Source: Agarivorans albus
GTDB taxonomy: Bacteria > Pseudomonadota > Gammaproteobacteria > Enterobacterales > Celerinatantimonadaceae
Direction of reading: 5' to 3'
DNA length: 64,000 nucleotides
NCBI RefSeq assembly: GCF_019670105.1
Contig: NZ_AP023032.1
Span: 4,472,001 to 4,536,000 of the forward strand
A program made the translations under genes and the position numbers. The stretch's first letter is position 1. Each line of letters opens with the position of its first letter. This document shows, piece by piece, positions 56,671-64,000 of this stretch. Under the pieces are notes generated by a model, which was not told the DNA's origin, did no database searches, and saw only the letters and a list, made by a program, of their open reading frames with translations.

Positions 56671-57744
56671 CTACAAACCTTCAGTACTGTTTAAGTAACC
56701 TTGTTCTGAAATTGCTGTGTAGGCGCGAACTTGTTTCATGTATTGCTGTTGTGACTCAATGATCTTAGCGGCCATTGGATCTGCAGCAGCCTTCTCTTTT
56801 AACAAGTCATCATTAGCGTTTTTAAGTGCTTTGATCACTTCTGCAGGGAAAGTTTTAACCTGAATATTCGGGTATTCTTGCAACATGGTTTGCCAATTTT
56901 TAGCGCTTTCTGCATAGGAATGAATAAACATATCGTAAGCTGCTTTACGCATTGCAACCGCTAAAATTGCCTGTAAATCTTCTGGCATTTTTTCGAGTTT
57001 TTTCTTGTTAGCAATAAACATCAACTCGGTAGCTGGCTCGTGCCAACCCATGTAGTAGTAAGGGGCGATTTTGTGAAAGCCCATGCGTAGATCTAGAGAA
57101 GGACCAACCCACTCAAGTGCGTCGATAGTATTACGCTCAAGTGCGGTATATAACTCACCTGGCGGAATGTTTACTGGCGTTGCGCCAAGCTTAGCTAATA
57201 CTTCGCCGGCAAAACCTGGAATACGCATTTTTAGGTTTTGCAGGTCTTCAACTGAGTTAATCTCTTTACGGAACCAACCGCCCATTTGCACCCCAGTGTT
57301 ACCGCCAGGGAAAGGTACCAGGTTATGCTCAGCGTATACTTGATTCATCAAGTCTTGTCCGCCACCATACTGCAGCCACGCGTGTTGCTCTGGTGCATTC
57401 ATACCAAATGGCATGGTAGTGAAGTAAAGAGTGTTTGGCACCTTACCTTTATAGTAATAAGACGCGGTGTGGCCTAAGTCGTACTGGCCACTTTTAACCA
57501 AATCAAATACACCGAAAGGTGCTTTGTGTTTGTTTGAAGAGTCAACGCGGATCTTTAAACGGCCGTTAGACATTTCATCGGCCATTTTCACCATGTTTTT
57601 TACTGCATCACCAAAAACTGGGAAGTTAGGGCCCCAGGTTTCAGCCAATTTTAGTTTGTATACTTTGTCGGCAGCTACGGCAGCCGAACTAAACGCAATA
57701 ATCGCAGAAGCCAGCAGGGTTTTACTGCAGAGGGACTTAAGCAT
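56671..57744 (-). CDS. dctP: TRAP transporter substrate-binding protein DctP, 2-oxoacid type
   Basis: The 357-residue protein has a signal peptide (AIIAFSSAAVA-AD) and a DctP fold. LEWVGPSLDLRMGFHKIAPYYYMGWHEPATELMF resembles TakP, the alpha-keto-acid binding TRAP protein of Rhodobacter, and PPGELYTALERNTIDA precedes it. The Arg at IPGF-flank (MRIPGFAGE) likely binds the carboxylate. Pyruvate and other 2-oxoacids are therefore the probable ligands, but this is by similarity. AAGGGAG precedes the ATG. The gene is divergent from a Cache histidine kinase. Confidence 0.88.
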   Translation of the reverse strand: MLKSLCSKTLLASAIIAFSSAAVAADKVYKLKLAETWGPNFPVFGDAVKNMVKMADEMSNGRLKIRVDSSNKHKAPFGVFDLVKSGQYDLGHTASYYYKGKVPNTLYFTTMPFGMNAPEQHAWLQYGGGQDLMNQVYAEHNLVPFPGGNTGVQMGGWFRKEINSVEDLQNLKMRIPGFAGEVLAKLGATPVNIPPGELYTALERNTIDALEWVGPSLDLRMGFHKIAPYYYMGWHEPATELMFIANKKKLEKMPEDLQAILAVAMRKAAYDMFIHSYAESAKNWQTMLQEYPNIQVKTFPAEVIKALKNANDDLLKEKAAADPMAAKIIESQQQYMKQVRAYTAISEQGYLNSTEGL

Positions 57745-57990
57745 GTTGTTCTCCCTTTCGTTGTTTTTTCCATTGTTGGTTAGATGTTTTAAATGTAAAC
57801 CAACTGCTTAATGGTCACCTTTAATGTTAGCGAGTTGTTACAATAAAACCTATCCGGCAATACACGGTTTTTTTCTACGTAAGATCACGTACAGGCTAGA
57901 CTTTGGTAGAAGCGAGAGCTAGATCACTATTTTTGAAAAATCGCATAGATTAACATATAGTTAACATTCTCTTAGTTAGGCCGTCACGAG

Positions 57991-59424
57991 ATGTGGTCCC
58001 TCAAATTTAAAATTATCCTGTTATCTATTGTTCCTTTGCTTTGTGTTACCGCACTAATTGCCACCTTGGTTTTTAAGCAATCTTCCATCCTAACTGAGCA
58101 ACAATTAGCGCTGATTAAAGAAAACATCATGCGCAGCAAAACCCTAGAGCTGCAAAACCACATTGACCAAGCTTTTGCCAGCATTCGTGACATATACGAA
58201 CCTGCAGCAGCCGATGATGAGAGAGCCAAACAACAGGTAAGAGAATTGCTCAACCGTTTACGCTTTGCCGAAGACGGTTACTTCTTTGCTTACACCCTTA
58301 AAGGCGTCAACTTGGTTCACCCCATTCAGCCGGAATTAGTGGGCCAAAATTTGTGGGACTTTAAGGATTCTGAGGGCACCTACCTCATTCAAGACTTAAT
58401 TGCACAAGCCAAAGCAGGCGGCGGTTTTAGTAACTATTTGTGGGAAAAACCTAGCACCGGAAAGCGAACTAAGAAACTGGGTTACGTAGTGATGCTAGAT
58501 AAATGGCAATGGATGTTTGGCACCGGCGTGTACTTAGACGATGTAGATGTAGAGCTGGCAAAACTTGAAGCGCAAACCCAAAACAACATTAATCGCACTT
58601 TTATTTGGTTATTCATAATTACCACCATTTCGGGAATTTTAATCGCCTTTTTGGGGGCATCTTTGAATATTTCGGAGCACAAGCTGGCCGACAAAAAGCT
58701 CAAAGAACTCACCCAACGAATTATTGATTCACAAGAGCAAGAACGCCAACGGGTATCTCGTGAACTGCATGATGGTATTAACCAATTATTGGTTTCCATT
58801 AAGTATCGCTTAGAAAGCGCCACAGAATGTAACAGCACCCCTAGCTCGGTCAGTGACAGCCTCAATCAAGGATTACACACCATTAACGAAGCGATTGGTG
58901 AGATACGTCGGATTTCAAAAGACCTCCGCCCCAGCGTACTGGATGACTTAGGTTTAGCCGCCGCATTGGGAGGTTTTTGCCAGGAATTTGAACACCGTAC
59001 AGGAATAGATGTGTTTTTAGAGTGCGACATTGATAATCTAAACCTTCCATCTACCGTGGAAACAACCTTCTATCGGATTACCCAAGAAGCCTTACAAAAT
59101 GTCGAAAAACATGCGCAAGCAGATACAGTAGACATAGTGCTAAGCCAGCAAGCCAAACTGTTGGTGATGAAAATTAGGGACAATGGCACTGGTTTTGTAA
59201 TGGGTAAAAAGGTACGACGCCATTCGATAAAAGAGCTTACTCGGCGCCCAGAGCTGGCCAGTAGCGGTTTGGGTTTACGCAATATTTTTGAACGGATTGC
59301 CCACATCGATGGTCAAGTAGATGTAGATAGCAAATTAGGAGAAGGGACACTGATCACCATAAAAGTACCGCTATATGAAGTAGAGAAAACTATACCCGCC
59401 ACAATTCAAGAGCAAACGGTATGA
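57991..59424 (+). CDS. Cache-domain sensor histidine kinase (NarL-type HisKA_3)
   Basis: The 477-residue kinase has membrane helices at about 5-28 and 205-225 and a single-Cache (sCache_2-like) periplasmic sensor between (about 30-200, including EDGYFFAYTLKGVNLVHPIQPELVGQNLW). The dimerisation domain ERQRVSRELHDGINQLL holds the phosphorylated His (about 260). HATPase motifs DNGTGF and GLGLRNIFERI follow. It sits divergently to the 2-oxoacid TRAP operon and overlaps its regulator by 4 bases. It likely senses a carboxylate and controls the transporter; this is inference by location. Confidence 0.88.
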   Translation: MWSLKFKIILLSIVPLLCVTALIATLVFKQSSILTEQQLALIKENIMRSKTLELQNHIDQAFASIRDIYEPAAADDERAKQQVRELLNRLRFAEDGYFFAYTLKGVNLVHPIQPELVGQNLWDFKDSEGTYLIQDLIAQAKAGGGFSNYLWEKPSTGKRTKKLGYVVMLDKWQWMFGTGVYLDDVDVELAKLEAQTQNNINRTFIWLFIITTISGILIAFLGASLNISEHKLADKKLKELTQRIIDSQEQERQRVSRELHDGINQLLVSIKYRLESATECNSTPSSVSDSLNQGLHTINEAIGEIRRISKDLRPSVLDDLGLAAALGGFCQEFEHRTGIDVFLECDIDNLNLPSTVETTFYRITQEALQNVEKHAQADTVDIVLSQQAKLLVMKIRDNGTGFVMGKKVRRHSIKELTRRPELASSGLGLRNIFERIAHIDGQVDVDSKLGEGTLITIKVPLYEVEKTIPATIQEQTV

Positions 59425-60044
59425 CCTCAATTCTATTGGTGGACGATCACCCCTTAGTACAAGATGGCCTCAAAATGCGACTAGAGGCTAACCCTGGCTT
59501 TTCCGTTGTAGGTACAGCAGCTGACGGCGAGCAAGCGCTTACCATGGCGCAACAACTGAACCCAGACATAGTATTAACCGACATTAATATGCCTAAATTA
59601 AATGGCATTCAGCTGTTAGAGGCTCTTTCAGAGCAAAGTCCTAACAGCAAAGTGGTGATGTTAAGCATGCACGACAATAAAGAATATGTGCAAAACGCCA
59701 TGCGTAATGGCGCTAAGGGTTACTTGCTCAAAGATATTGCGTCTAGTGAACTGATTAGCGCATTGGAAGCAATCGCCAATGGTGGACGCTACATTAGTGC
59801 TGGTGTGTCGAAGCTGTTATTTGATAACGAGCCTAGTGCTAGCAAAGCGAGTTTAACCAAGCGCGAGCAGCAGGTATTACGTTTACTGGCCACAGGTTGT
59901 GGCAATAAGAAAATCGCTGATAGCCTGTCGATAAGCATTCGAACCGTAGAAACCCATACTTTAAAAATTCGTAGAAAGCTGGAATTAGATAGCAGTGCAG
60001 CCATGATTAAATACGCCATAGAGCACTATGGTAGCGAGAGTTAA
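59421..60044 (+). CDS. NarL-family response regulator
   Basis: The 207-residue regulator has a receiver domain with LVDDHPLVQDGL, phospho-Asp in VLTDINMPKLNG (about 54) and KGYLLKDIASSEL, then a LuxR-type HTH (LTKREQQVLRLLATGCGNKKIADSLSISIRTVETHTLKIRRKL, about 143-185). It overlaps the kinase gene by 4 bases (ATGA), a cognate pair. It probably regulates dctPQM across the divergent gap. Confidence 0.9.
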   Translation: MTSILLVDDHPLVQDGLKMRLEANPGFSVVGTAADGEQALTMAQQLNPDIVLTDINMPKLNGIQLLEALSEQSPNSKVVMLSMHDNKEYVQNAMRNGAKGYLLKDIASSELISALEAIANGGRYISAGVSKLLFDNEPSASKASLTKREQQVLRLLATGCGNKKIADSLSISIRTVETHTLKIRRKLELDSSAAMIKYAIEHYGSES

Positions 60045-60066
60045 TTAAGCACTTAAAGGGGCAAGC

Positions 60067-60252
60067 TTGAATCAATCCGTAAAAATTAGGCCACAGTTTG
60101 AAGAGCCACCAGTTACCCAGCAGCCAAAGCAGCAAGTTCACTTCGTGAGTGGGTCTTGTAAAGCAAGCGCCAGCAATACTCTCGCTTGTGACTTTAGCAC
60201 CACCCTAGAGCTGGCTTTACGTTGTTTAGAAAAACACAAAAAATACAACTAG
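60067..60252 (+). CDS. Possible small protein after the response regulator
   Basis: A TTG start preceded by AAAGGGG at 5 bases gives 61 residues (MNQSVKIRPQFEEPPVTQQPKQQ..). It has a Pro/Gln-rich opening and two Cys (GSCKASASNTLACDF). No family is recognised. It overlaps the end of the convergent DUF2789 gene by four bases. Real translation is uncertain because of the TTG start. Confidence 0.35.
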   Translation: MNQSVKIRPQFEEPPVTQQPKQQVHFVSGSCKASASNTLACDFSTTLELALRCLEKHKKYN

Positions 60253-60479
60253 CGCAGCATTACATCCAGTTGGTCTACAAGTTCTGCCCAGTCAGCATCT
60301 TGCTGCACTGCTTCTAATAAAAATGCTGCCTGAGTGGGTGTCCAAAAAGCCGCTTGATGTAATGGCACTTCACTCGGTATCGGGGCATGCTCTGCCACAA
60401 ACTCAGCGATGGCATTAATGGAAGGATCTAAACCAAGCTGGGCGAACAAATCACTTAAGGTGTGAATAGCAGATTCCAT
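60249..60479 (-). CDS. DUF2789 family protein
   Basis: The 76-residue protein starts at ATG (60479) 8 bases after AGGAG. HTLSDLFAQLGLDPSINAIAEFV, APFWTPTQ-type AAFWTPTQAAFLLEAV and DADWAELVDQLDVML match the DUF2789 pattern known from many Pseudomonas and marine gammaproteobacteria. Function is unknown. It is placed 37 bases downstream of the cysteine desulfhydrase gene on the same strand. Confidence 0.85.
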   Translation of the reverse strand: MESAIHTLSDLFAQLGLDPSINAIAEFVAEHAPIPSEVPLHQAAFWTPTQAAFLLEAVQQDADWAELVDQLDVMLR

Positions 60480-60516
60480 CACTTACTCTCCTTTCTCTTA
60501 TCAAATTTAGTTGGCA

Positions 60517-61494
60517 TTAAGATAACAAGTCGTCAGCATAAGCGAACAATGCGGGTGTTCCACCGGTGTGCCAAAACAATATGTTTTGATCAGATCTATA
60601 AGCCCCTTGGCGCACTCTAGAAATTAAACCCGCCATCGCTTTAGCGGTATAAACTGGGTCTAATAAAATGCCTTCGGTTTCAGCCAGTAGCATAATCGCT
60701 TCGCGTTCTGCGTCGCCAATGATGCCGTACCCTTCACCGAGGTAATTGTCATCTAAACAAACCTCACTAGCAGTAAAACTCTTATCCAAGGCAACTTGTT
60801 TAGCCGCACTATTGGCTAAATCGGCAATAGTTTGATTAAAGCTTTGCTGCCCATGATTTAGCTTGTCGATATTAATGCCACGCAAGTTTACCTCTAAACC
60901 TAACTCAGCCTTAGCCAACATTAAACCTGCATGGGTTGCACCTGAGCTAGAAGCAAATACTATTTCATCCAGTTCATCAATTTGCTGTTGCAGTTCATGC
61001 AATGCGGCTGTAAACCCCAAGCTGCCTAAGGCATCAGAGCCACCGTAAGGAACAACATAGGGATTCATACCTTTTTGCATAAGTTGCTGTGCTAGCTCTT
61101 CAATGCCCTCGCCTTTACGCTGTTGGCCAGCCCAAATAATGGTTGCGCCGAAAAGCTTGTCTAACAACACATTACCTTGAGCGAGGGTTGGTGCACTGCC
61201 ACCTAGCAACAAATAACAGGGTAAATTAAGCTTAGCCGCAGCAGCGGCCGTTTGACGACAGTGATTGGATTGAGCTGCGCCTGCAGTAATGATGCAATCG
61301 GCCTTCTGCTGCATGGCATCGCCTAACAAAAACTCCAGCTTACGCACTTTGTTTCCACCCAAGGCTAGGCCACTTAAGTCATCGCGTTTTATATAGATTT
61401 GCGGACCGGCAAGATGCGCGGAGAGGTTGCTTAATGGATGAACAGGCGTGGGAAAGAAGCCTAAAGATTGTCTGGGCTGATGTTGCCAATTCAT
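60517..61494 (-). CDS. dcyD: D-cysteine desulfhydrase / ACC deaminase family (PLP enzyme)
   Basis: The 325-residue enzyme has YIKRDDLSGLALGGNKVRKLEFL, in which the GGNK Lys (about 49) binds pyridoxal phosphate, SNHCRQTAAAAAKLNLPCYLLLGG and SSGATHAGLMLA. It breaks D-cysteine to pyruvate, ammonia and H2S; ACC deaminase is a close alternative that needs checking of active-site residues. It has an AAAGGGA site. It lies downstream of fapA on the same strand, after 57 bases. Confidence 0.82.
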   Translation of the reverse strand: MNWQHQPRQSLGFFPTPVHPLSNLSAHLAGPQIYIKRDDLSGLALGGNKVRKLEFLLGDAMQQKADCIITAGAAQSNHCRQTAAAAAKLNLPCYLLLGGSAPTLAQGNVLLDKLFGATIIWAGQQRKGEGIEELAQQLMQKGMNPYVVPYGGSDALGSLGFTAALHELQQQIDELDEIVFASSSGATHAGLMLAKAELGLEVNLRGINIDKLNHGQQSFNQTIADLANSAAKQVALDKSFTASEVCLDDNYLGEGYGIIGDAEREAIMLLAETEGILLDPVYTAKAMAGLISRVRQGAYRSDQNILFWHTGGTPALFAYADDLLS

Positions 61495-61551
61495 GCTATT
61501 TCCCTTTTGTTAGATTAACCTTACTTAAGCCGTTAAAAGGGAAAAGAGCAA

Positions 61552-63231
61552 CTATTTTTTTCCGGGGGTTAAAGGCGTGAAAGTCATTTTCCCGTCTTCA
61601 TATTTAGTTTCGGTTGGCCCATATTCACGGTTAGTAAATAGCTTATGACCAACTATGTCTAAGCGTACATTGGGATGCAGCTCTTTTTTAACCGTAAGCC
61701 TCGCATTAGAGAAGAACTGATCTTCCATCTGCTGGTTGTAATCGAGGGCAAAGTCTATTTGCACTAACTCTTGACGAGTATGATGCAAAGTAGCTGAGAG
61801 CTTGTCGGCCATGCCCTCTTCGCGATCTTCTTGCTTAGTTGAGCCCAACTTCATTTGAGCATCGAGTACCTTGCTCAGCTTATCATGCAAGGTGTGTTTG
61901 ATATTGTTTAGGCTACGTCGCTCTTCTTGAATATCATCAAAATCACCAGAGATAGTAAGTTGCGTGGCAGTACCCGCTGTGGCGCCTAATACCACTGCGC
62001 TAATCTCTCCACCGGCATCAATTGAGCCACCAACCAAAGTGCCACGTAGGCCACTGGCATCGCTCACGGTGACTTTGCCATCGGTTTCTATTTTACTATG
62101 CAGAAGTTGGCTGGTAATAGTGACATCTTTACCTGCATCAATATGTGAATACTGAACAAAAGTAGCGTGTAACTCGCCCTTAGCATTAATGGTGCAAGAG
62201 TAATTTTCATCGCCTTCCATCAAACGATGACCAATCACTCCTTTGCCAACTACCACATCGCCACCGGCGGTAATACTAGCTGACTCTACAAAGCCATTAA
62301 TGTGCACGTCGCCTGAGGCCTTTACTTTCATGCCGTCACCAACATTACCAGTAATCAACACGCTCCCGGCAAAATCAACGTGTCCGTAGCTTACATCGAC
62401 ACTCTTAATCGACAATACATCGTCGACTTTCATGCCATTTTCTATCTCAAGCGGTAAGCCGGTTCTATCGGCCAGCAATAAATTCGCGTCATTTACGGCA
62501 ATCTTGGTGCCTTCGCCTACAGTGAAGGGCACTTCATGCCCTTGCTTAAAGGGAAGTTCCTCACCACAAACATTTTTGCCCGCCTGACCATGAGTATGAG
62601 GATGTCGACGCATTAGCTCTACATCAGGCTCTACCGTTTCCAAATTACCTAAGTCGCGCATGTCTACACGACCATCTTCGGTTTCTTTAGGTTTTAATAA
62701 ACGTTCTTTAGGGGTAGCGACAAATCGTTCAAAGCGGCTGTCTTCGCCATCTACAGATTGGCGGCCAAGGGCAACCACTTTCTTAATTTTCACCCCGGGA
62801 TCAGCTTGTTTGGCCGCAGCTAACAAGGCCAAGGCTCGTTTTTTTTGTAAACCAAACACCACGCCAGCTTCTTGCATGGCGCTAACTAAATCACCCTGAG
62901 AAATAGGATTACCACCATAAGCAGCAGTAATGGTGGCTCGCGCTACCATTTTATCTTCAGAAACATCGATAGTGACTTCGGCATTGCGAATGTTGGCTAA
63001 CTTAACAAAAGTCTGCCCCCATTGCTCAATTAGGTCTGGAGATTCACGTAATTCAGCAAACTTAGCGACGGCATCATCTATCGCCTCTTCATCAACTAAG
63101 TAATCACCAAAATTAGAGCGAAGAATTAAAGCTTTCACGTCGCTAACACTTACGTGTGATTCTTGAGGTGTTATCTCAATTAGTGCCGCTAATTTATCTT
63201 GGGATAAACGTAAACAGCTTAACTCCAGCAT
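61552..63231 (-). CDS. fapA: FapA family (DUF342) polymer-like cytoplasmic protein
   Basis: The 559-residue protein has an N-terminal alpha/beta domain, then a DUF342 beta-helix (GNVGDGMKVKASGDVHINGFVESASITAGGDVVVGKGVIGHRL.., about 285-430) and a long charged coiled coil (DIQEERRSLNNIKHTLHDKL, about 440-500). FapA of Vibrio vulnificus links glucose phosphotransferase EIIA to flagellar pole assembly, and related proteins occur in many marine bacteria. Here no flagellar gene is adjacent, so function is by homology. A good AAGGGG site precedes the ATG. Confidence 0.85.
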   Translation of the reverse strand: MLELSCLRLSQDKLAALIEITPQESHVSVSDVKALILRSNFGDYLVDEEAIDDAVAKFAELRESPDLIEQWGQTFVKLANIRNAEVTIDVSEDKMVARATITAAYGGNPISQGDLVSAMQEAGVVFGLQKKRALALLAAAKQADPGVKIKKVVALGRQSVDGEDSRFERFVATPKERLLKPKETEDGRVDMRDLGNLETVEPDVELMRRHPHTHGQAGKNVCGEELPFKQGHEVPFTVGEGTKIAVNDANLLLADRTGLPLEIENGMKVDDVLSIKSVDVSYGHVDFAGSVLITGNVGDGMKVKASGDVHINGFVESASITAGGDVVVGKGVIGHRLMEGDENYSCTINAKGELHATFVQYSHIDAGKDVTITSQLLHSKIETDGKVTVSDASGLRGTLVGGSIDAGGEISAVVLGATAGTATQLTISGDFDDIQEERRSLNNIKHTLHDKLSKVLDAQMKLGSTKQEDREEGMADKLSATLHHTRQELVQIDFALDYNQQMEDQFFSNARLTVKKELHPNVRLDIVGHKLFTNREYGPTETKYEDGKMTFTPLTPGKK

Positions 63232-63568
63232 TCAATCCCCTTAACTTAATCCTTAGCTGCCAAATAATTGATTACTTAAGACAGCGCTTTCAACCTCATT
63301 ATGCCTTGCAGCAGGTTGTTAACCAATACTAGCCTAAGCTTTAGTTTTCAACTAATTGAACTAGATCTGAATTTACTAATTTGAATTCTCACACTACCGC
63401 AAAAATGCTCAAGCACAAACAAATTCAGTAATTTGTATGTCAAATATGATAATGAATGAGCAGGCTTGTTTATAACACCATGCAGCATTACACAAATAAG
63501 CACCGGCTAGTTGACAAAACGATAAACAGCGGCCTTGCGCACTAGAGCGCAAGGCCTATAAGGAAAGA
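63232..63568. other. 337-base gap between fapA and the cut-off gene
   Basis: It holds the presumed fapA promoter side and, at its end, the hairpin at 63531-63556. I see no gene and no other site in it. Confidence 0.5.
63531..63556 (-). terminator. Hairpin after the cut-off secreted protein gene
   Basis: GGCCTTGCGC / GCGCAAGGCC is a perfect 10-base stem with a 6-base loop, 12 bases past the stop of the minus-strand gene. The downstream T run is weak. Confidence 0.6.
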
Positions 63569-64000
63569 CTATTGCTTGAGCAGCTTATAGTTTAAAACCT
63601 GGTTTGTGAGGTCTTCGGTGGTGATAGGCTCAACACTTAAACTTAAACCAGAGGTTTCTTCAGTAACCAGAATTGGCGTGACGTCGTTACGAACTGGGTA
63701 AGCCCCACATAACTCACCTTCGTCACAAATACGGTAATCATTGTCATGATCACTGCCCACTGTTAACTCATATTCACCAGAAAGCACCTCGGCGAAGCTA
63801 AAGCTAAACTCACCGTTATTCATGTTCACCGATTGCTCATAATGGGTAGAGCCTGTTTCTGGGTCAGACAACAGTACATACACTAAACCGCTGTCGCCGG
63901 CCTGAACGTTGCTCACATTCATTGAAACACCGAGATTCAGCTCACTACCATTAGATACGCTAAACACCACACTGGCGCCATAATTGCCGTCGCTTAAACC
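63569..64000 (-). CDS. C-terminal end of a secreted protein, possibly an S8 subtilase (5' end outside window)
   Basis: The minus-strand frame is open to base 64000, with GLSDGNYGAS before the GTG at 63970, so the start is outside. The 143 visible residues are beta-rich with a calcium-type acidic loop (TVGSDHDNDYRICDEGELCGAYP) and YVLLSDPETG. This resembles the C-terminal extension of S8 serine peptidases of marine gammaproteobacteria, from memory; the catalytic part is not visible. The last residues QVLNYKLLKQ end before a hairpin. The family is tentative. Confidence 0.5.
   Translation of the reverse strand, partial: GLSDGNYGASVVFSVSNGSELNLGVSMNVSNVQAGDSGLVYVLLSDPETGSTHYEQSVNMNNGEFSFSFAEVLSGEYELTVGSDHDNDYRICDEGELCGAYPVRNDVTPILVTEETSGLSLSVEPITTEDLTNQVLNYKLLKQ

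Noticed and set aside
57745-57990. Possible CRP site in the gap between dctP and the kinase gene
   Set aside because: Two GATCAC half sites are present, but no TGTGA-N6-TCACA dyad can be seen.
1-64000. Search for CRISPR arrays, tRNA, rRNA and insertion sequences
   Set aside because: No regular repeats, cloverleaf sequences, rRNA stretches, transposase genes or terminal inverted repeats were recognised by eye; a tool search could still find minor ones.

Overview
The window looks like a chromosomal segment of a marine gammaproteobacterium of the Alteromonadales/Vibrionales type; Agarivorans or a near relative is my inference from protein style only. Pointers are the periplasmic TMAO respiration operon torECAD, a DctPQM TRAP transporter with its own Cache-type two-component system, several chemoreceptors and a diguanylate cyclase, a TetR/FabR-like palindrome in front of trhA, and moderate GC with frequent TTA/TTG Leu codons. 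No rRNA, tRNA, IS element or CRISPR array was recognised.

Layout. 1-2.6 kb: a tight plus-strand cluster (end of a hemolysin-like acyltransferase, DinB-like, NRDE/TANGO2-like, YHS-domain and small membrane protein). 2.6-6.5 kb: minus-strand membrane protein, a micro-ORF, and a diguanylate cyclase paired with a solitary periplasmic binding protein. 6.6-10 kb: Bcr/CflA exporter with divergent LysR regulator, and a short cation/proton antiporter. 10-15.2 kb: CpdB, a chemoreceptor without a sensor domain, and a beta-CASP metallo-beta-lactamase protein. 15.4-18.7 kb: a large AT-rich lipoprotein. 18.9-27.9 kb: secreted protein, TrhA, GalT-like enzyme, a two-gene operon of unknown membrane proteins, a second lipoprotein, a LuxR-type regulator and a voltage-gated sodium channel. 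28-29.3 kb: a small Cys-rich gene behind a Fur-like box, then an AT-rich islet with a Tsi6-like immunity gene, an overlapping toxin-tail-like remnant and a small membrane protein.

29.4-41.1 kb is a nitrogen-acquisition unit. The urea ABC transporter urtABCDE runs leftward and ureDABCEFG-hupE runs rightward from a shared 383-bp control region carrying repeated NtrC-like sites and a sigma-54 -24/-12 candidate facing each way. Urea is imported, hydrolysed by the nickel urease, and HupE probably brings in nickel. ureG has an apparent one-base frameshift in an A run near its 3' end.

41-46 kb: a stand-alone MenE-like ligase, a small gene overlapping its end, a small exported protein, two tandem divergent LysR-like regulators and a TapT/DTW protein. 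45.9-50.4 kb: torECAD. 50.4-50.9 kb: a 536-bp gap with a structured element that has two mutually exclusive stems, then maeA. 52.8-60 kb: a dCache chemoreceptor, dctPQM (2-oxoacid type by the binding protein) and a divergent histidine kinase/response regulator pair. 60-64 kb: two small proteins, D-cysteine desulfhydrase, FapA, and the C-terminal end of a secreted protein cut by the window edge.
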